Shown: in pieces, positions 51,107-63,200 of the stretch
Position numbering within the stretch: the stretch's first letter is position 1
Layout: each line of letters begins with the position of its first letter
Assembly (NCBI GenBank): GCA_013400975.1
Contig: WBMZ01011912.1
Span: forward strand, 62,001 to 126,000
Length of the DNA: 64,000 nt
Direction: 5' to 3'
From: Atrichornis clamosus
Lineage: Eukaryota; Chordata; Aves; Passeriformes; Menuridae
The notes under the pieces: generated by a model
Database searches by the model: none
The model's input: only the letters and a program-made list of their open reading frames with translations
What the model was told of the DNA's origin: nothing
Position numbers and translations under genes: made by a program

Positions 51107-54100
51107 TATTAAATGGAATTAGTGTGACTAGGTGGGGCTATGAAGCCTGTTCACACAATTCATCATAATGTACAGAATTTTGTGTTTACTCATCTTTTCC
51201 CCTGATGCTAAACTGGTGCTCCTTCAGAAGACCCCCTTACCTACCTCAATTTTCAAATCCTTCTAGCTTGCCTGTGATATTTGGTCACCTCAGTTTTTAA
51301 TTGCCTTTCTCTGAGAAACAGCACATTTGTGGTCACAGGTCAGTAGCTGTTATTATTACTCTTGCTAATGATAAATGAAAAGTTGTGATTTCTTCCTATT
51401 AAAAAGGGAGTTTTTTCTCTTAAAAGTAGTTCGTGCTGCAGCAGATGACAAGAGGCCATCATGCGTTTTATTTTGGGGAGATACAGACAGACGTGGCTGA
51501 ATAATGAGCAGGGCAACAGTAAAATTCATAAAAATTCATCATCTGCTTATACTGAAGCTGACATACTGAACGACTGATGAGCAGCGTAGCTAATTACAGC
51601 TTTATCTGAAATGGCTGTGGTAGCACAGCAGGCATAGGGACATACAGCTTGAAGGGACAAAAAACCCCAGACTAGGGGTGACATGAAGGAATGGGTCATT
51701 GATGGTTGATTTGAAACTGAGACATTTGCCAGGTTTAAAACACCTCATGGATTTCCCAGTCAGATACCTTCAGAGTTGGAGATACCTAAACAGAGCGTCC
51801 CTAAGTGGCAGCAAAACATTTCCAGCACTGCAGTTTCCCTACATGCATAAAATATACAGCAATGGATTCAGTGCCTTTGGATGCTGCAGAAGGGCAAATT
51901 GTTATTTACACACACACACAGGTTACAGACATGGCAGAATTCTATTTTTGGTGTGGTCTTTAACCAACTATCCTCAAACTGTATGAAAATGCATGTGGAA
52001 ACCGTCCTTGAATCAGAAAGAGAAATAATTACCTGTAGGCACCTCTGAAATTCTAAGGATTATTTGCAGTCAGATTCTAATTTACAGGGACTTTCCATTG
52101 AAGCTGAACTAAAACCTTTTGGACAGCATTACTATAAATGAATGAGTTACACCCAAATGTGCCCATCTAGCTAAGAAATGAGACTGAGAGCATTGTCTTG
52201 TTACAGGATAACCACAATATTCCACCTTTCAGAGTTCTTTCTTACATATAAATAACTTTATTAAGAGTCAGCCGAGGAAGAAGCATTTGCTATGAGGGGT
52301 CCATGGGATCCCAAAGAAGTACTATATACTCTTTTTGTTAGTTCACTGTTGATTGACTGATTTCTGAAGCATCTCCTGTTGTCAATTTGGACTTGGGGCC
52401 TTTTCTCCTATTTCATTATTGTAAGCCCATTATTATCTTCTTTCTTCTTTGAATATTTGATGTCATCGATTCCCAGATTCTTCCTGACATCTCAACGCAT
52501 ATTTATAGTAGTTATCCTGTATTATCTGTTAGATGCTCTTTTACTAGGGCAAATACTACACTTTTCAGAAGTTTTCCTACAAGGATGAATGTCTGGGTCT
52601 TTCTCGCAGGTTTCTGCTTCTGATTTTGCTTCTGATCTTTTGATATCTATTTGCAGGAAATAAACTCCTGGATTCTGGTGGGGAGCTGGCTGCAGATAAT
52701 GCTATTGACTCATATGGGGGACAGCAATCAGACCTTGGGCTCTGGTGCCACTGGTACTCTGTGAGACAGATCCTGTATAGTATTCAGAGTTGATTTTAGG
52801 GATGACCAATTGAAAAAAGCAATACTGGTGTACAAATGGGGATGACCTCTACCTTGGCAGTCATAAGTGGAAGTCTGGGCTCTTTTGGGACCCAGCAAAC
52901 CCAGAGGACCATATCAGACAGCTGTTGATCACCATCTGGTGACACACTTTTATCTCTAACAATGTGCATCAGCATATTTTGCTGAAAAAAACAAAATGAA
53001 AAGTGAAGTCTTTCTCTCTGCAGTTAGTTAATCTTTATCATTTAACAAATGACCAGGTGTTAGTTGCTGCACTCTTGTCAAAATCTGGTAATGATTTTTC
53101 CTGGAAACCTTTGTTTCTCACTTAACTGTGCCTTTTCTTCACCCTATCCACATCTAAAGCAGTTGAGAGAGAGCTGCTGTGCTGTTGTGCATGTTGATAA
53201 ACAAGCTGCAGTTGTGTTATAGGATCAGGAGAAGAGATTCAAGTGAAGTCCTTGCAGTGGAGACAGAACAACAGCAGCCGCTGGACCCTGTGAGGGTTCA
53301 CTGTGAAAGCACTTATCTTGTATTGATCTTTTTTCTAATTGCACAGTTGAACTTGTGGATGGAAGAGCAGCATGCTTGTTCTGACTTTGGCAATAGATTT
53401 TACACTCTAAATCTGAGCAAACACAATTTTTAAGAACAAGAACTTACCTTTATTACTATGAAATATCTATTCCAATTGTGGAAAAGTGATCATCATGAGA
53501 AATGATGAACGATGTTCACTCAACTGCAGGTTTTCCTTTAATATTTATGATAGAAGTCCAGTTTTTGAGCTGATACATTTAAAAGTTTTAGACTTGTTTT
53601 TCTCTAACACATTATGTTTCCCTGGTGATGTGAAGATAGCTATGGAATAATACAGATATATGATTTATTTCTATGTGTAAAATAGCTCTGACTGGTTCAT
53701 TGTCTGGCTTAAGAGGGCTGTGAGGAAGACCAGACTCTTCAGGCTAGTAAGTATTTCTGAATAACTTTACTCAGTGTCATTTTTACAGGTTTCTTAGGAT
53801 AGTCATGCTCTGAATCATAGTTTATCATTTTAATAATTAGCTTCTCTTATAACCTGCAGACTTTTGTCTTGTGTCCCACATCCAGTCTTTCTTAGCCTGT
53901 CCTGCACTGGTGTTTCAAAAAAAAGCAATTGTCCTTTGGAGATTGATAAATTGTCTTTTGTTAGGTACCCTATATTTGCTTTTTTCTTTTTGTCCTACTC
54001 CTTCTTACTCTGTGTATCTAAATAATTATATTTCCCATTCTGTCCTCTCAAGGGATCACACTAGAAATCAAAATTAAAGGTTGGCATGGTACAGCCTACT

Positions 54101-54174
54101 CAGTGAGTGAGCTGCTGGTATCTTAGAGAATTTGGAGATTTAGAACTGAATTTCTACAGCAGACACAAGCTGGA
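51107..54174. other. Unique noncoding sequence, AT-rich
   Basis: About 3 kb without recognised exon or element. A short CA run (six units) lies near 51908-51920. Frames are all under 100 codons without a domain. Confidence 0.5.
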
Positions 54175-54285
54175 AAAAGGGAGACTTTGATTAGCTTTAA
54201 GGAACAACCTTTTCCCTGGGGTAAAAGTCGTTTAACCCAGGGTAGTCAAGCACTGGAACTCCAAGGTTGGGCTGGAGACCTGTGT
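54175..54285 (+). repeat. Possible decayed CR1 fragment
   Basis: 'gggtagtcaagcactggaac' at about 54240-54259 resembles the 'gggtggtcaagcattggaac' region of CR1 3' ends, and the preceding bases ('ggaaaaagggagactttgatt') are loosely compatible. No terminal octamers follow. It may be an old internal fragment or a coincidence. Confidence 0.3.
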
Positions 54286-56629
54286 GGGCCCCTTCCTGTT
54301 TGTGCTGGGTCTGTGACTCTCTGCAAGGGAAAAATTGTCCCGAGTTATTTCCTGGTATTGCAGTTATCTTGCATAGCTCAGTGGTGGCTTTTCTGCTTGT
54401 GAGTGATGCAGCCTCCCAAGTGGTTGCAGAAATGTTTTTACCACATAACTATTTTCCACTTACCACGTTTTCTTTGTTTTTGAGTCTATTTGTTACGCAT
54501 TTTGGTTGCCAAAAGTCATCCCCTTGGCCAGGACAGATTCATGTTCATAAAGGCAAATGCCTGCCCAATGGCAAAAGCCATATGTTCAGTGTTGCTGCCA
54601 GCTCTCGAGCCAGGGTCATGTGTTGTCGTTTAGCCCGCAGTGGTCTGCTCTGCAGAGAGAAAGACCCAATTTTCCCTGTATTGGATCTGCCTAGAGCTAC
54701 TTCCTTCTTCCTTTTTCTCCTCTATTTAAAATCAGGGAATTTATTGATCGTCTGCAGACATCTAAAATTGCTCTCATCTGCAGTGGCAGTTCTCTATTTC
54801 ATGTTTACTTCTGGCTTTTAATATACTTTTCAGTCCTTTCCAGCTGGAAGACAAGATGTGGTTTCCTTGCTTTTACCATCAAGATCCTCCTTCTGAATGT
54901 AAACATTAGTACAGCTTTACAAAGGCAACATATGGCCAGGTACCTTCCTCTCAAGCTTGAGCTTAGAGTAGGTGGGAGATGATTATTAATTGGGGTTTCC
55001 TTACATCAGGTGAGTTATTTTGCTGTCAGGTTGCTCTTTTTTTAACAAGGACTCAGTTTATTCCCAAACTACTTTTCCTCCCAAAGGCTGCATTACTGGT
55101 CTCATGATGCTGCAGAGGGTTCCCAGCAAACTTTCTGCAGATGGAAGGAGGTGAGTAAGGGCAGTGTGGAGGTCTCTGGAGTGACAGGAATGTGAGAATG
55201 CAGACCCTGGGTGAAACTGTAAGAATGAAAGCACCAAACAGCTTGTATTTCACCGGCTCCTCACCCCGACTCCTTCCCAAGTGCCAGGTAAAGGCTGCAG
55301 ATTTAGTGCCCAGACAAAAATTGCTGATTCTCTGGCTGTGAAAGTGTCATTCACCAGGTCTATATCCCATAAGCTTGCTCTTTCAGGGTTCCTTTCTTTA
55401 TTCTTTGGAAGCACAGATGCAGTTTTGTGGCAGTGCTGCTTCACAGAGCAGAGGACTCCAGCAGTCCCTGGCAGACCCAGTCACACTTATGCCATGAAGC
55501 TGGAGTCAGCACACCACTAAGGCACAAGAGTGCAGGCAAATTTCTGAGGCAATGGTCAACAATTTCCCTTCAGAAGTGTTTCAAAATTAGCAACTTCTTT
55601 TTTTTTTAACCTATAATTTTTCATCAAAAGAGGAGCTCCCATGCACCCCCTTCTTTCCCTCTCTGTCATTAAATGTGAAATAAAAGGAATACAAGTAGGT
55701 TTGGGGCTGTTTCCTCCCTTCCTCCCCCCTTTCACTTTTCTCTATCTTGTTTTTCATTTTCACTTTCTGGAGCTTTCTTAACTTTGGAGCTGACAAAAGG
55801 ATTTATAAGACAGTCTAGCTCTGTGCTTTGGCTGAGGTCCTGACCTGAGGGAAAGTGTTGAAAATCAGCAGAAAGAATGAAAGGCAGGGAGAAAAAAAAA
55901 TATTATTAAAATAAAAATCTCTCTGGGTGTCATGGCTGTATTTTCTCTCATAGAGAAGTCAGTGAATCTTTAGCTCCTAGCTAGAACTGCAGAGAAAACC
56001 TCATCTGCATCTCCTTAGCAAAGATGCAGATGTAATAAATATTAACTGAATATTGACTTCTTTGGAGTTGTTGAGAATCAGTGTGATAACAGGATGCATG
56101 CTATTGCTCAAAAGAAGTCCCTAAAGCCTTCAGCGGGCATCAAGGACTGCAGCAATTATGCGTGAATCTTGTATTCCTTATTTACCTGGCCAGAGGAAAG
56201 AAATGCAGCTCACTTGGGAACAGGCTGTCTCCCCCTTTCTTTCCAAGAGGGGAAAACGTCCCGCCATTTGTGTAGTAAGAAATCTCTCCTCCCAAAACAG
56301 GGACCTGTCCTGTGTCCCCACCACAGGTGCTGACTGCAGATGGGGGGGTGCTCTCCCAGCGAGCCCAAATTTGGGGTACCTATGACACAAGAACCTTTTA
56401 CATGCTATTTCTTTCCCCATCCCTTACCACTTGGAAGCTGTATCCCCCTGTTTTCCCTTGGCTGAGCATCATTTACCATCCCTTGTTTGCCAAATTTTCA
56501 GTCAAATTATGTTCTGCTTTCTCCTATGCTGTTCTTCGTAGTGAAGAAGAAAAAAGAAAAACCCGAACAACGGCTGTAAAGTCAGGTTTTCAAAACCTCT
56601 TCCAGCAGACCTTGCTCTGAGCTTTGCAC
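54286..56629. other. Unique noncoding sequence
   Basis: The 184-codon frame at 54267-54821 (+) is the longest in the window outside the CR1 frame. It is hydrophobic and Ser-rich in patches but shows no start context, domain or splice structure I recognise. No mobile element was recognised. Confidence 0.45.
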
Positions 56630-57250
56630 AAATCTGGACGACCCTGCGCAGGCTGGGGAATGGGATGCAGGTGTGCATTGTGCGAGGTGGCCCTGCCTCC
56701 CCTTGCCCCGCGTTCACCCCCCGGTCTGCCCCGGGGCCACCTCCCGTCTCAAAGACACACCATAATGAGCTCCTTGGGGCAGGGATGGGCTTTCTGCCTG
56801 GGACAGGGAGGCTGCTGCTTGTCGCGGGAGTCCTTAGGGAGCACAGGCGTTAATTATAAATAACAGGCAGAGACTTTCACTTCTGTGAGGAGGTTTAGAA
56901 GCTCTGGACGTGACAAGGTAAAGATCCCTCGGCACTGGTTTTCTCAGCATTCCCGGTATGCCAAGGATCGTTTGCACCCGCAGGAGTTATTTTTACTGTG
57001 GCATTTCGTTAGCTTTTTATCTCTCCCGAACCTTTCCATAAGCTTCCTGCTTTAAAGCACCAGCACACACGCAGCTGCCGCATGCTCGAGATTTAAAGGC
57101 GAGCTACTACCAGCTCCCCTAGAGCCAATGATGGGGAAGCTCAGCTGTGGTAGTGCTGCAGACACTGCTGCTCTGACAGGTAACGCGGAGCAGAGAGAGC
57201 AAAGGCACAAGCAGAGGAGGAGGATGGAAGGCAAAGCAGATGCGTGACAA
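56630..57250. promoter_or_regulatory. CpG-richest interval: candidate promoter or enhancer
   Basis: I count about 25 CpG in some 620 bp, versus only a few in the following 600 bp. Inside it a TATA-like 'tataaata' lies at 56855-56862, within a 'gttaattataaataac' context whose left half resembles an HNF1 half site. On the plus strand a splice-donor-like AAG|GTAAAG follows at 56915-56923, giving a possible short noncoding first exon starting about 56885-56892. A second donor-like 'cag|gtaacg' lies at 57178-57186. No coding exon was found downstream, and each motif alone is common. This is an inference from clustering, not a demonstrated promoter. Confidence 0.35.
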
Positions 57251-58789
57251 GAGAAATGAAAATAGGTCTGTTGTAATTTTTTTTTTTTAAGAGGAAAGGT
57301 TTCCATATATTTCTATGTTGGACAACATAACTACAATTTTTATATAAGCTTGTCTGCTTTTATAGCAATTAATTCAAAAAGAAACTTAATTTAGATGTGT
57401 TAACGTGACCTGTATCTCCCTATAAAAGCACCAACAAATATGAATATATTCATATTCCTACCTCCCATGAAACAGCCATGGGCAAGTCTGATAATTACTA
57501 ACTTCTGCTTACAAAACAAAACTACATTTCATCTAGAGCCAAATGCTCAGTTCTTCTGAATGCAAAATAGAGTATTTTTCCATACCAGAATTTGATTTCT
57601 GCACAAAAGCAAGTGTGGTTAAGTCTTATCCAACTGCTTATGTAAGTATAGCTCTCCATATACTTTAGTGTTAGTAATAACAGAGTAATGTAATTTTCTC
57701 TCAATGTATGTTAGTGCTTGTAACAACGCATCAATGTAATTTTAGTACATTTTAACCCTACTTTGAAGTAATATATTTGGTATGGCAAGTGTTTTCCTAA
57801 GTAATGAGCCAAACAAATTGCTATTCAGCTACAGGAAGAGGTTGTAAAATATGAGTTCTCTGAAATATCACAGAAGCATTTTCAATTGATAGCAGTAAAC
57901 AACAGAGAGAGATACACCATTGTTGGACTTGCCTCTTTTTCAGAGGAGTCACAAAGAGCTGTACTGAAGCTATCTCTAAGTGTTTTATCCCGAGGTTAAA
58001 GGAGGAAAGAAAATCATACAGTCATGAAATTTAAAGACTGAACATTTTCAGTGAATTCCAAATCTTTTGGATGAGAAATGGGATGTTAGATTAGTCATGG
58101 ACTTGAGGGTGCTGTCAGTGCTGAGTTTTTCATCCTGAGAGAACTGGATGTGCCATGAGCAAGCACATACATGTCTATTAGTCCACTTGCGTATCCTTGG
58201 ATGAAAGTCTCTCCTAGAGTGTTAACTCACACCCTGTGAGGCTGTACACTGAGATTTGGTCACCTCAGAATTTCAGCAGAAACCTGGTGCCTTTCCCTGG
58301 GAAGTGATAGGGTGCAGGACACTGAGCCCTCAGGTTGGTGACAAATAATGGAAGACTTGAGCCTTCGCAGAAATCACAGGCGCAGAAATCCCCTCCTGCA
58401 GCTGGAGCAGGCTGATCCCCCAGGAGGGACTCCTTGGCTGGGTGGGGGTCAGTGGATTTACCCCAGTGAGGAAAGGAACTGTCTCTTTATCCAGGGAAGC
58501 TGTCACAGGCTGCACAAGGGGCATGGACGGCAGTGTCATAGCACCTCCATTCCTCTTCTCCCACATATATTTGTTCCTCTGATGGAGGAGTGCAGGAAGC
58601 CAGGTCTGTATTTACACCACTTGGTTTATCTGGAGCAACACTTGTCGCATCAGTTTTGTTCAGTTTCTTGTGTGGTGCTTCACCTTTTCATGAGCTTTGC
58701 TGCAGACATCCACTTGCGGTGCTGGCGCCCTGATGACTGCTGTGGGACCTGGCTGCAGCTCCAGCTGTGAATTTCAAACCATGTGGGCT
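57251..58789. other. Unique noncoding sequence
   Basis: AT-rich to about 58.3 kb, then moderately GC-rich. A 'tataaaag' box occurs at 57421-57428 just before a palindrome. The 140-codon frame at 58348-58770 (+) shows no domain. No exon or mobile element was recognised. Confidence 0.5.
57437..57456. repeat. Perfect 20-bp palindrome, AT-rich
   Basis: The ten bases 'aatatgaata' are followed directly by their reverse complement with no spacer. It lies 9 bp after a TATAAAAG sequence. Unlike the palindrome at 11.1 kb it is not a simple TA run, but no known binding site was assigned. Confidence 0.9.
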
Positions 58790-59045
58790 GGAAGGCCAGA
58801 TCCAGATTCATCCCTGCTCGCCAGCCAGCCTGCCCTAGCCTGTGGTGCTGCAGGGTTTATCACATCCCAGCCACAGGACTTTGCATTTGTCTTTGCTGAA
58901 TTTCATGATGCTCCCAACCACCCTTTTTCCTGCCTGCCCAGCACAGCTCTCTGAATAGCACCCTGACCTCACAGAGTGCTTGTTGCTCCCTCATGTTGGT
59001 GTCATTTTGTGAACTTGCTGGGATCTCACTCCATTTCTCTATTTT
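58790..59045 (-). mobile_element. CR1 LINE internal fragment (antisense)
   Basis: On the minus strand the sequence follows CR1 ORF2 upstream of the part seen at 32.2 kb. It has a 'gagatcccagcaagttcaca' segment (near 59025), then 'tattcagagagctgtgctgg' (near 58955), 'catgaaattcagcaaagaca' (near 58900, the 'NLMKFNKGKCK' region) and 'aaatgcaaagtcctgtggct' (near 58880). It then continues into the 'gggcaggctggctgg' segment. Stops and indels interrupt the frame. There is no 3' terminus, so it is an internal remnant. The gene product would be the non-LTR reverse transcriptase; the copy is dead. Confidence 0.75.
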
Positions 59046-59852
59046 GCTATCAGCAGAAGTGCTAAACCACATTGGCTCAGGTATCAGTAGGCTGCTAGCT
59101 GGATTTTATTCTGCTGGTCAAAGCCCTTTGACCAGCCAGGTTTCCACCTGTTTTATGTTCCGGTTATCCAGTTGGCACCACACCAGTTTGGTTACAAGGA
59201 GGCTGTAGGAAACCAAAGGACTTGCTAGGTTCAAAATATGCAATATCAAGTTACCTAATCACAGACTGTGGAAGCCAAACCCTCATGAAAAGACCACTTG
59301 AGCTTGGTGCCATACTGATACGGCCACACAGTCTGTATTTTGGCACTGGTTTGGCTGGTATTTCTGTCTGGCACAGAGCTTGAAGAGAGCACAGCCTCTT
59401 GTTTTTCTGCACAGTTATTCATGCAGATCTGTTCTTTTCAACGTCGACCCAAACAGCCCTTCCACAAACAAAGAAGACCAGATAAGCAGTATGTCACTCA
59501 GCACTGACAAGATGCAAAACTCTGAACTGGCCTCAGGGAAAAGGCTGAGTAATGTTCATCATCAAGGTTTAAACAAGGATAACAGCTTTTAATATTACTT
59601 GCAGCCCCAGGAAGGCTTTCAGTAATTTCTCTAAAGCCTCAGTGTTGATTTTGACCATTTATAGCTCAGCTGAACTTTAAAAGATATTGAAAGCTCAGGT
59701 GCAATTCCTTTGGGGCACAGAAAGAGAAAACTTCAGATAACAAGGATGAAAGGTCCTGTTCACAGTAGTCAAAGGTTTGGTTTCAACACAGACTAGAAGT
59801 CGGCAAAGAATATACAACCATTAACAGGAATTTGCAGATCTTCTGAAACAAA
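59046..59852. other. Unique noncoding sequence between two CR1 fragments
   Basis: About 800 bp with no recognised exon or repeat. The small frame at 59380-59592 has no domain. Confidence 0.5.
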
Positions 59853-60218
59853 ACCTCAACTCTGGGTTGAGGTGAGACCTCATTGCAGTCTACAACTTCC
59901 TTGTGAGGGGAAGAGGAGGGGAAGGCACTGATTTCTTCTCACTAATGCCCAGTGACAGGACCTGAGGGAATGGTCTGAAGTTTTGTCAGGGGAGGTTTAG
60001 GTTGGATATTAAAAAAAATGTTCTTCACCCAGAGGGTGGCTGGGCACTAGAGCAGGCTCCCCAGGGCAGTGGTCACAGAAGCAAGCCTGGCAGAGTTCAA
60101 GAAGCATTTGGATAATGCTCNTAATGCTCTCCGTGGGGATGGTCCTGTGCAGGGCAGGAAGCTGGACTCAATGATCCTTGTTGACCCCTTCCAACTCAGT
60201 ATATTCTGTGATTCTGTA
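59853..60218 (+). mobile_element. CR1 LINE 3' end fragment
   Basis: Sense-oriented CR1 of about 365 bp. It includes 'tgagacctcattgcagtcta' (near 59871), 'ctacaacttccttgtgaggg' (near 59889), 'tttaggttggatatt' (near 59995), 'ttcttcacccagagggtggc' (near 60021), 'gggcactagagcaggctccc' (near 60042) and 'ccccttccaactcag' (near 60185). Two octamers follow at 60203-60210 (attctgtg) and 60211-60218 (attctgta). The body is interrupted by an ambiguous base at 60121. It is 5'-truncated and inactive. Confidence 0.94.
60113..60129. other. Single N flanked by an 8-bp duplication
   Basis: The 8 bases 'taatgctc' stand immediately before the N (60113-60120) and immediately after it (60122-60129). CR1 copies carry this sequence once at this point, so the second copy is most simply an unmerged overlap of two contig ends. 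Confidence 0.8.
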
Positions 60219-63200
60219 ATTTTGTCTCAAGCAATTTCCACTTGATTGGTATTCCAACTGGGAGATGCATGGAAGAAAGTTCCCAAGCAAGCAAATATGA
60301 TCCTACTAAGAAATAAATCATACTGATCACGGAAAAATGCATGCTGACCAGGAACATTTCATATCTGAAAGCTACCTATCTGCTAGGAGATCAGGAGCAA
60401 AGCACTGGAGCACAGCTCATCAGTGAAGCTATGTCTGAAGATCTCCTCATCCACTTATGGACTGACTTTACAGTGATTGGAAGGAAATGTGTTTATGATA
60501 TGTCTATTTTGTGAGGCAGTTACTTAATGCTTCTGCCACAAAACCTGTTGTCACTAAGTAATGGTTTCTAATCTGCAGGGGTCTGAATTCAGTGTTTTCT
60601 GCAGTATCACGTTCTGTCACTGAGGGCTTTTCTTGGCTCATAGAAGTTGTTTGTGTCTCTGAGAATCTTGGCTGGAAAGAGCAAAGACACCAAGACAGGG
60701 AATCTTGGTGCAGTGGTCAGGTTGGGTGTTTGCATATCTTCCCTCCTGAGATAAACCCATAAGAGTAGGGTTTTCAGAAGAAAGTTGGTAGTAAGGTCAT
60801 TCTGAAAATCAACCCCTTTGAAATTGCCCTCAATTGGGTGCCCGAAGCCATAAGCCAGATGGGAAAATGCTTGACCAGCAAAAAAGTGCTTCTCCAGTGT
60901 AGCTGAGCTTCTCAAAATCACAGGGAAGTGGGTGGGACTGTTGGGTGTCTAGGAGGTCAAAAGGCATGGTACAACTAGTGCTCCATCTTCCCACTCGCAA
61001 GGGGTGAGGAGCTGAGCTCTAGAGAAGCCAAAACATTTGCCTTTCCTGCCATGAGCACCAAACAGGTTCAGATTTCAAGCTGAGGTGCCCAAGCCTATGT
61101 TTCCCCATGTCTAGAGCAAGAGCATGAAGTTCTCTGTGTAGGCACAAACCCTGAAGTTCCTCATGTCAGCAGGGAAGCAGAGGCAGAGGCATGTCCTGGG
61201 GATAAGGAAGAAAGAGTATGGTCAGGAAAGAAGGTATTGCTGTGCTAAAGAATGATTCCACTGCTGCATCTTACCTTTAGACAGGTGCAAATTGTGTCTC
61301 CCCAAAGAAGAATGAAAATGAATCTCCAAAACTTAATGCAGTGAAACAAATAAGGAAAGTCCTAAACTTTTAGCCACCCACTCCATGACAGGGCTGGTTT
61401 AATAGCAACCTATAAATTTTGTAGAACTGTAGATGATTGTAGAACACAGTTTTGAATAATAAAAGGAGCTGCTAGCTTCTTTACATCACTGGTCTGCCAG
61501 CATCAACAGAGGGATATTTTGACTCCAGATCTTATTTCTGTGTAGTACCAGTATATGAAGAAAGCCATTACATAAAGTTGTAAAGTACATGTATGTGCCC
61601 CAGGAATGCAGGTAATAGTCAACTCATTTACTTCTGGTTTTTTTACTGCAGATGCACACAATTATACAAACACACACACAAGTAAATGGGAAAAGTCTAA
61701 GAAGAAACTGTTGCTTTGATGATCTCTTAGATAGACCCTGCAAAAAAATAATAATCACAGTATCATGAGTATCACCACAGGAAACAGCTGTTTGCTGAGA
61801 AAAGTATGAAATACAGATGATGGGAAAGCTGCACCTGGATAGACATGTAGAGGTGCCTCCAGCCATCCCACTGCCATTCCATCCAGGGACAGAGCCACAG
61901 GATTGAAGCGAGCTCCTTGGCACCTCGTCATGCCCCACCACTGGGATAAGGAACACTCTTTTCCCTTTGTAAATTTTCTCCCATCAGAGAGAACTAATTT
62001 ACATTTTTCAAGGTCTCATGCAGAATCAGTTTAGCTTTAACCTTAGTTTTTTGCCTGTGCTTCTCCTTCCTATTTTTCCAGCATCCTCCCTGCCCTGCTC
62101 TAGTTTCCAGCTCCAGGTGCTTGCTCAGGAAGTGGAGCAGGACCCTGGAGCTCCCAGTGCCCAGTAGTGCGTGGGCAGTTACACACCACTCCAGCATCTC
62201 AGCAGATCCCGCAGCATGCCTGGGGAGGAGCAATTTGCTTGGCAAAGACTGGCACTGGTTCCTGGCAGGCCGGGAGTGCATGGGTGGGCAGTGGGAGGCA
62301 GAGACACAATCTGGAGGAAAGCAGGGCCGCAGCCCTGCACTTCTGGCTTTCAGAGAAAACTTGTTATAGTCTTACTGCGAAGAGCGGGAAAACTCTTTGA
62401 TGAGCCCTGGAGTCCCTGTTCAGGACCTGAAGTGTTTGGTAAAGCTGAAAAAGCCTTTTGTCTACAAGAGAGTGAAGCACATCAGATATGCTGCTATTCC
62501 TACGGACAGAACAAGAAATGCCCCTGTGATTTGGGGTAGATTTTAATAGGGAATATTATGAGCAAGCCAAGTGCATGGCTACGGTTCAGAGTCAGAGCTA
62601 TGATATTGCACAACTTAAAATGTCAGATACGATTACATGAAAAATAGTGACGACAACGGTGTAAGGAAGTGTTTTGTTTAGAAACTGAGGTTGCTAGCAA
62701 TGCATGAGTACTGTTGATGTATATTTAATAAGAGTAGTTGAGTGCTGGACACTGTACTTCACATCTGAAAGCTTAAGCTAATTTGCTATTCTGTACTGTT
62801 TTAGCAAGAAAGCTACAAGATTAACACAATTATTTTGTAAGCAAGAGATAGGGATCTGTGTGTTATAGAAAAGCAAGTTTCATTGCCTTCCCTTTTGCAT
62901 ATTTAGGTAAGGAGTGGCAGAAGGCAAGAAGGTGTTTTTAAATACATGGCAGATGCTTTTCCCAGAGGAGAAGTTGCTTTGCCTGGGTTCTGGTGACTTC
63001 CCACAGCTTCTAAGGAGAGAGATGACTCTCCAGGGCTGCATCTCCTGCTGTGTCTTTGATCTGCCTCCTGTGCCTCAGGGTGAGAGCAGGATGTGCTGGA
63101 GAGTCCTGCAGCAAAGCTATGGTTTCGTTGTCTTCATCAAGCCAGGACCACAGCCTGCACCAGCCCAGGTGTCTTTTATAGAGTTCAAAGCTCTGCTATC

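Noticed and set aside
54267..54821. 184-codon open frame (+) as a gene
   Set aside because: No domain or family resemblance, irregular composition, no splice or promoter context. It is within the length expected by chance in 64 kb on six frames.
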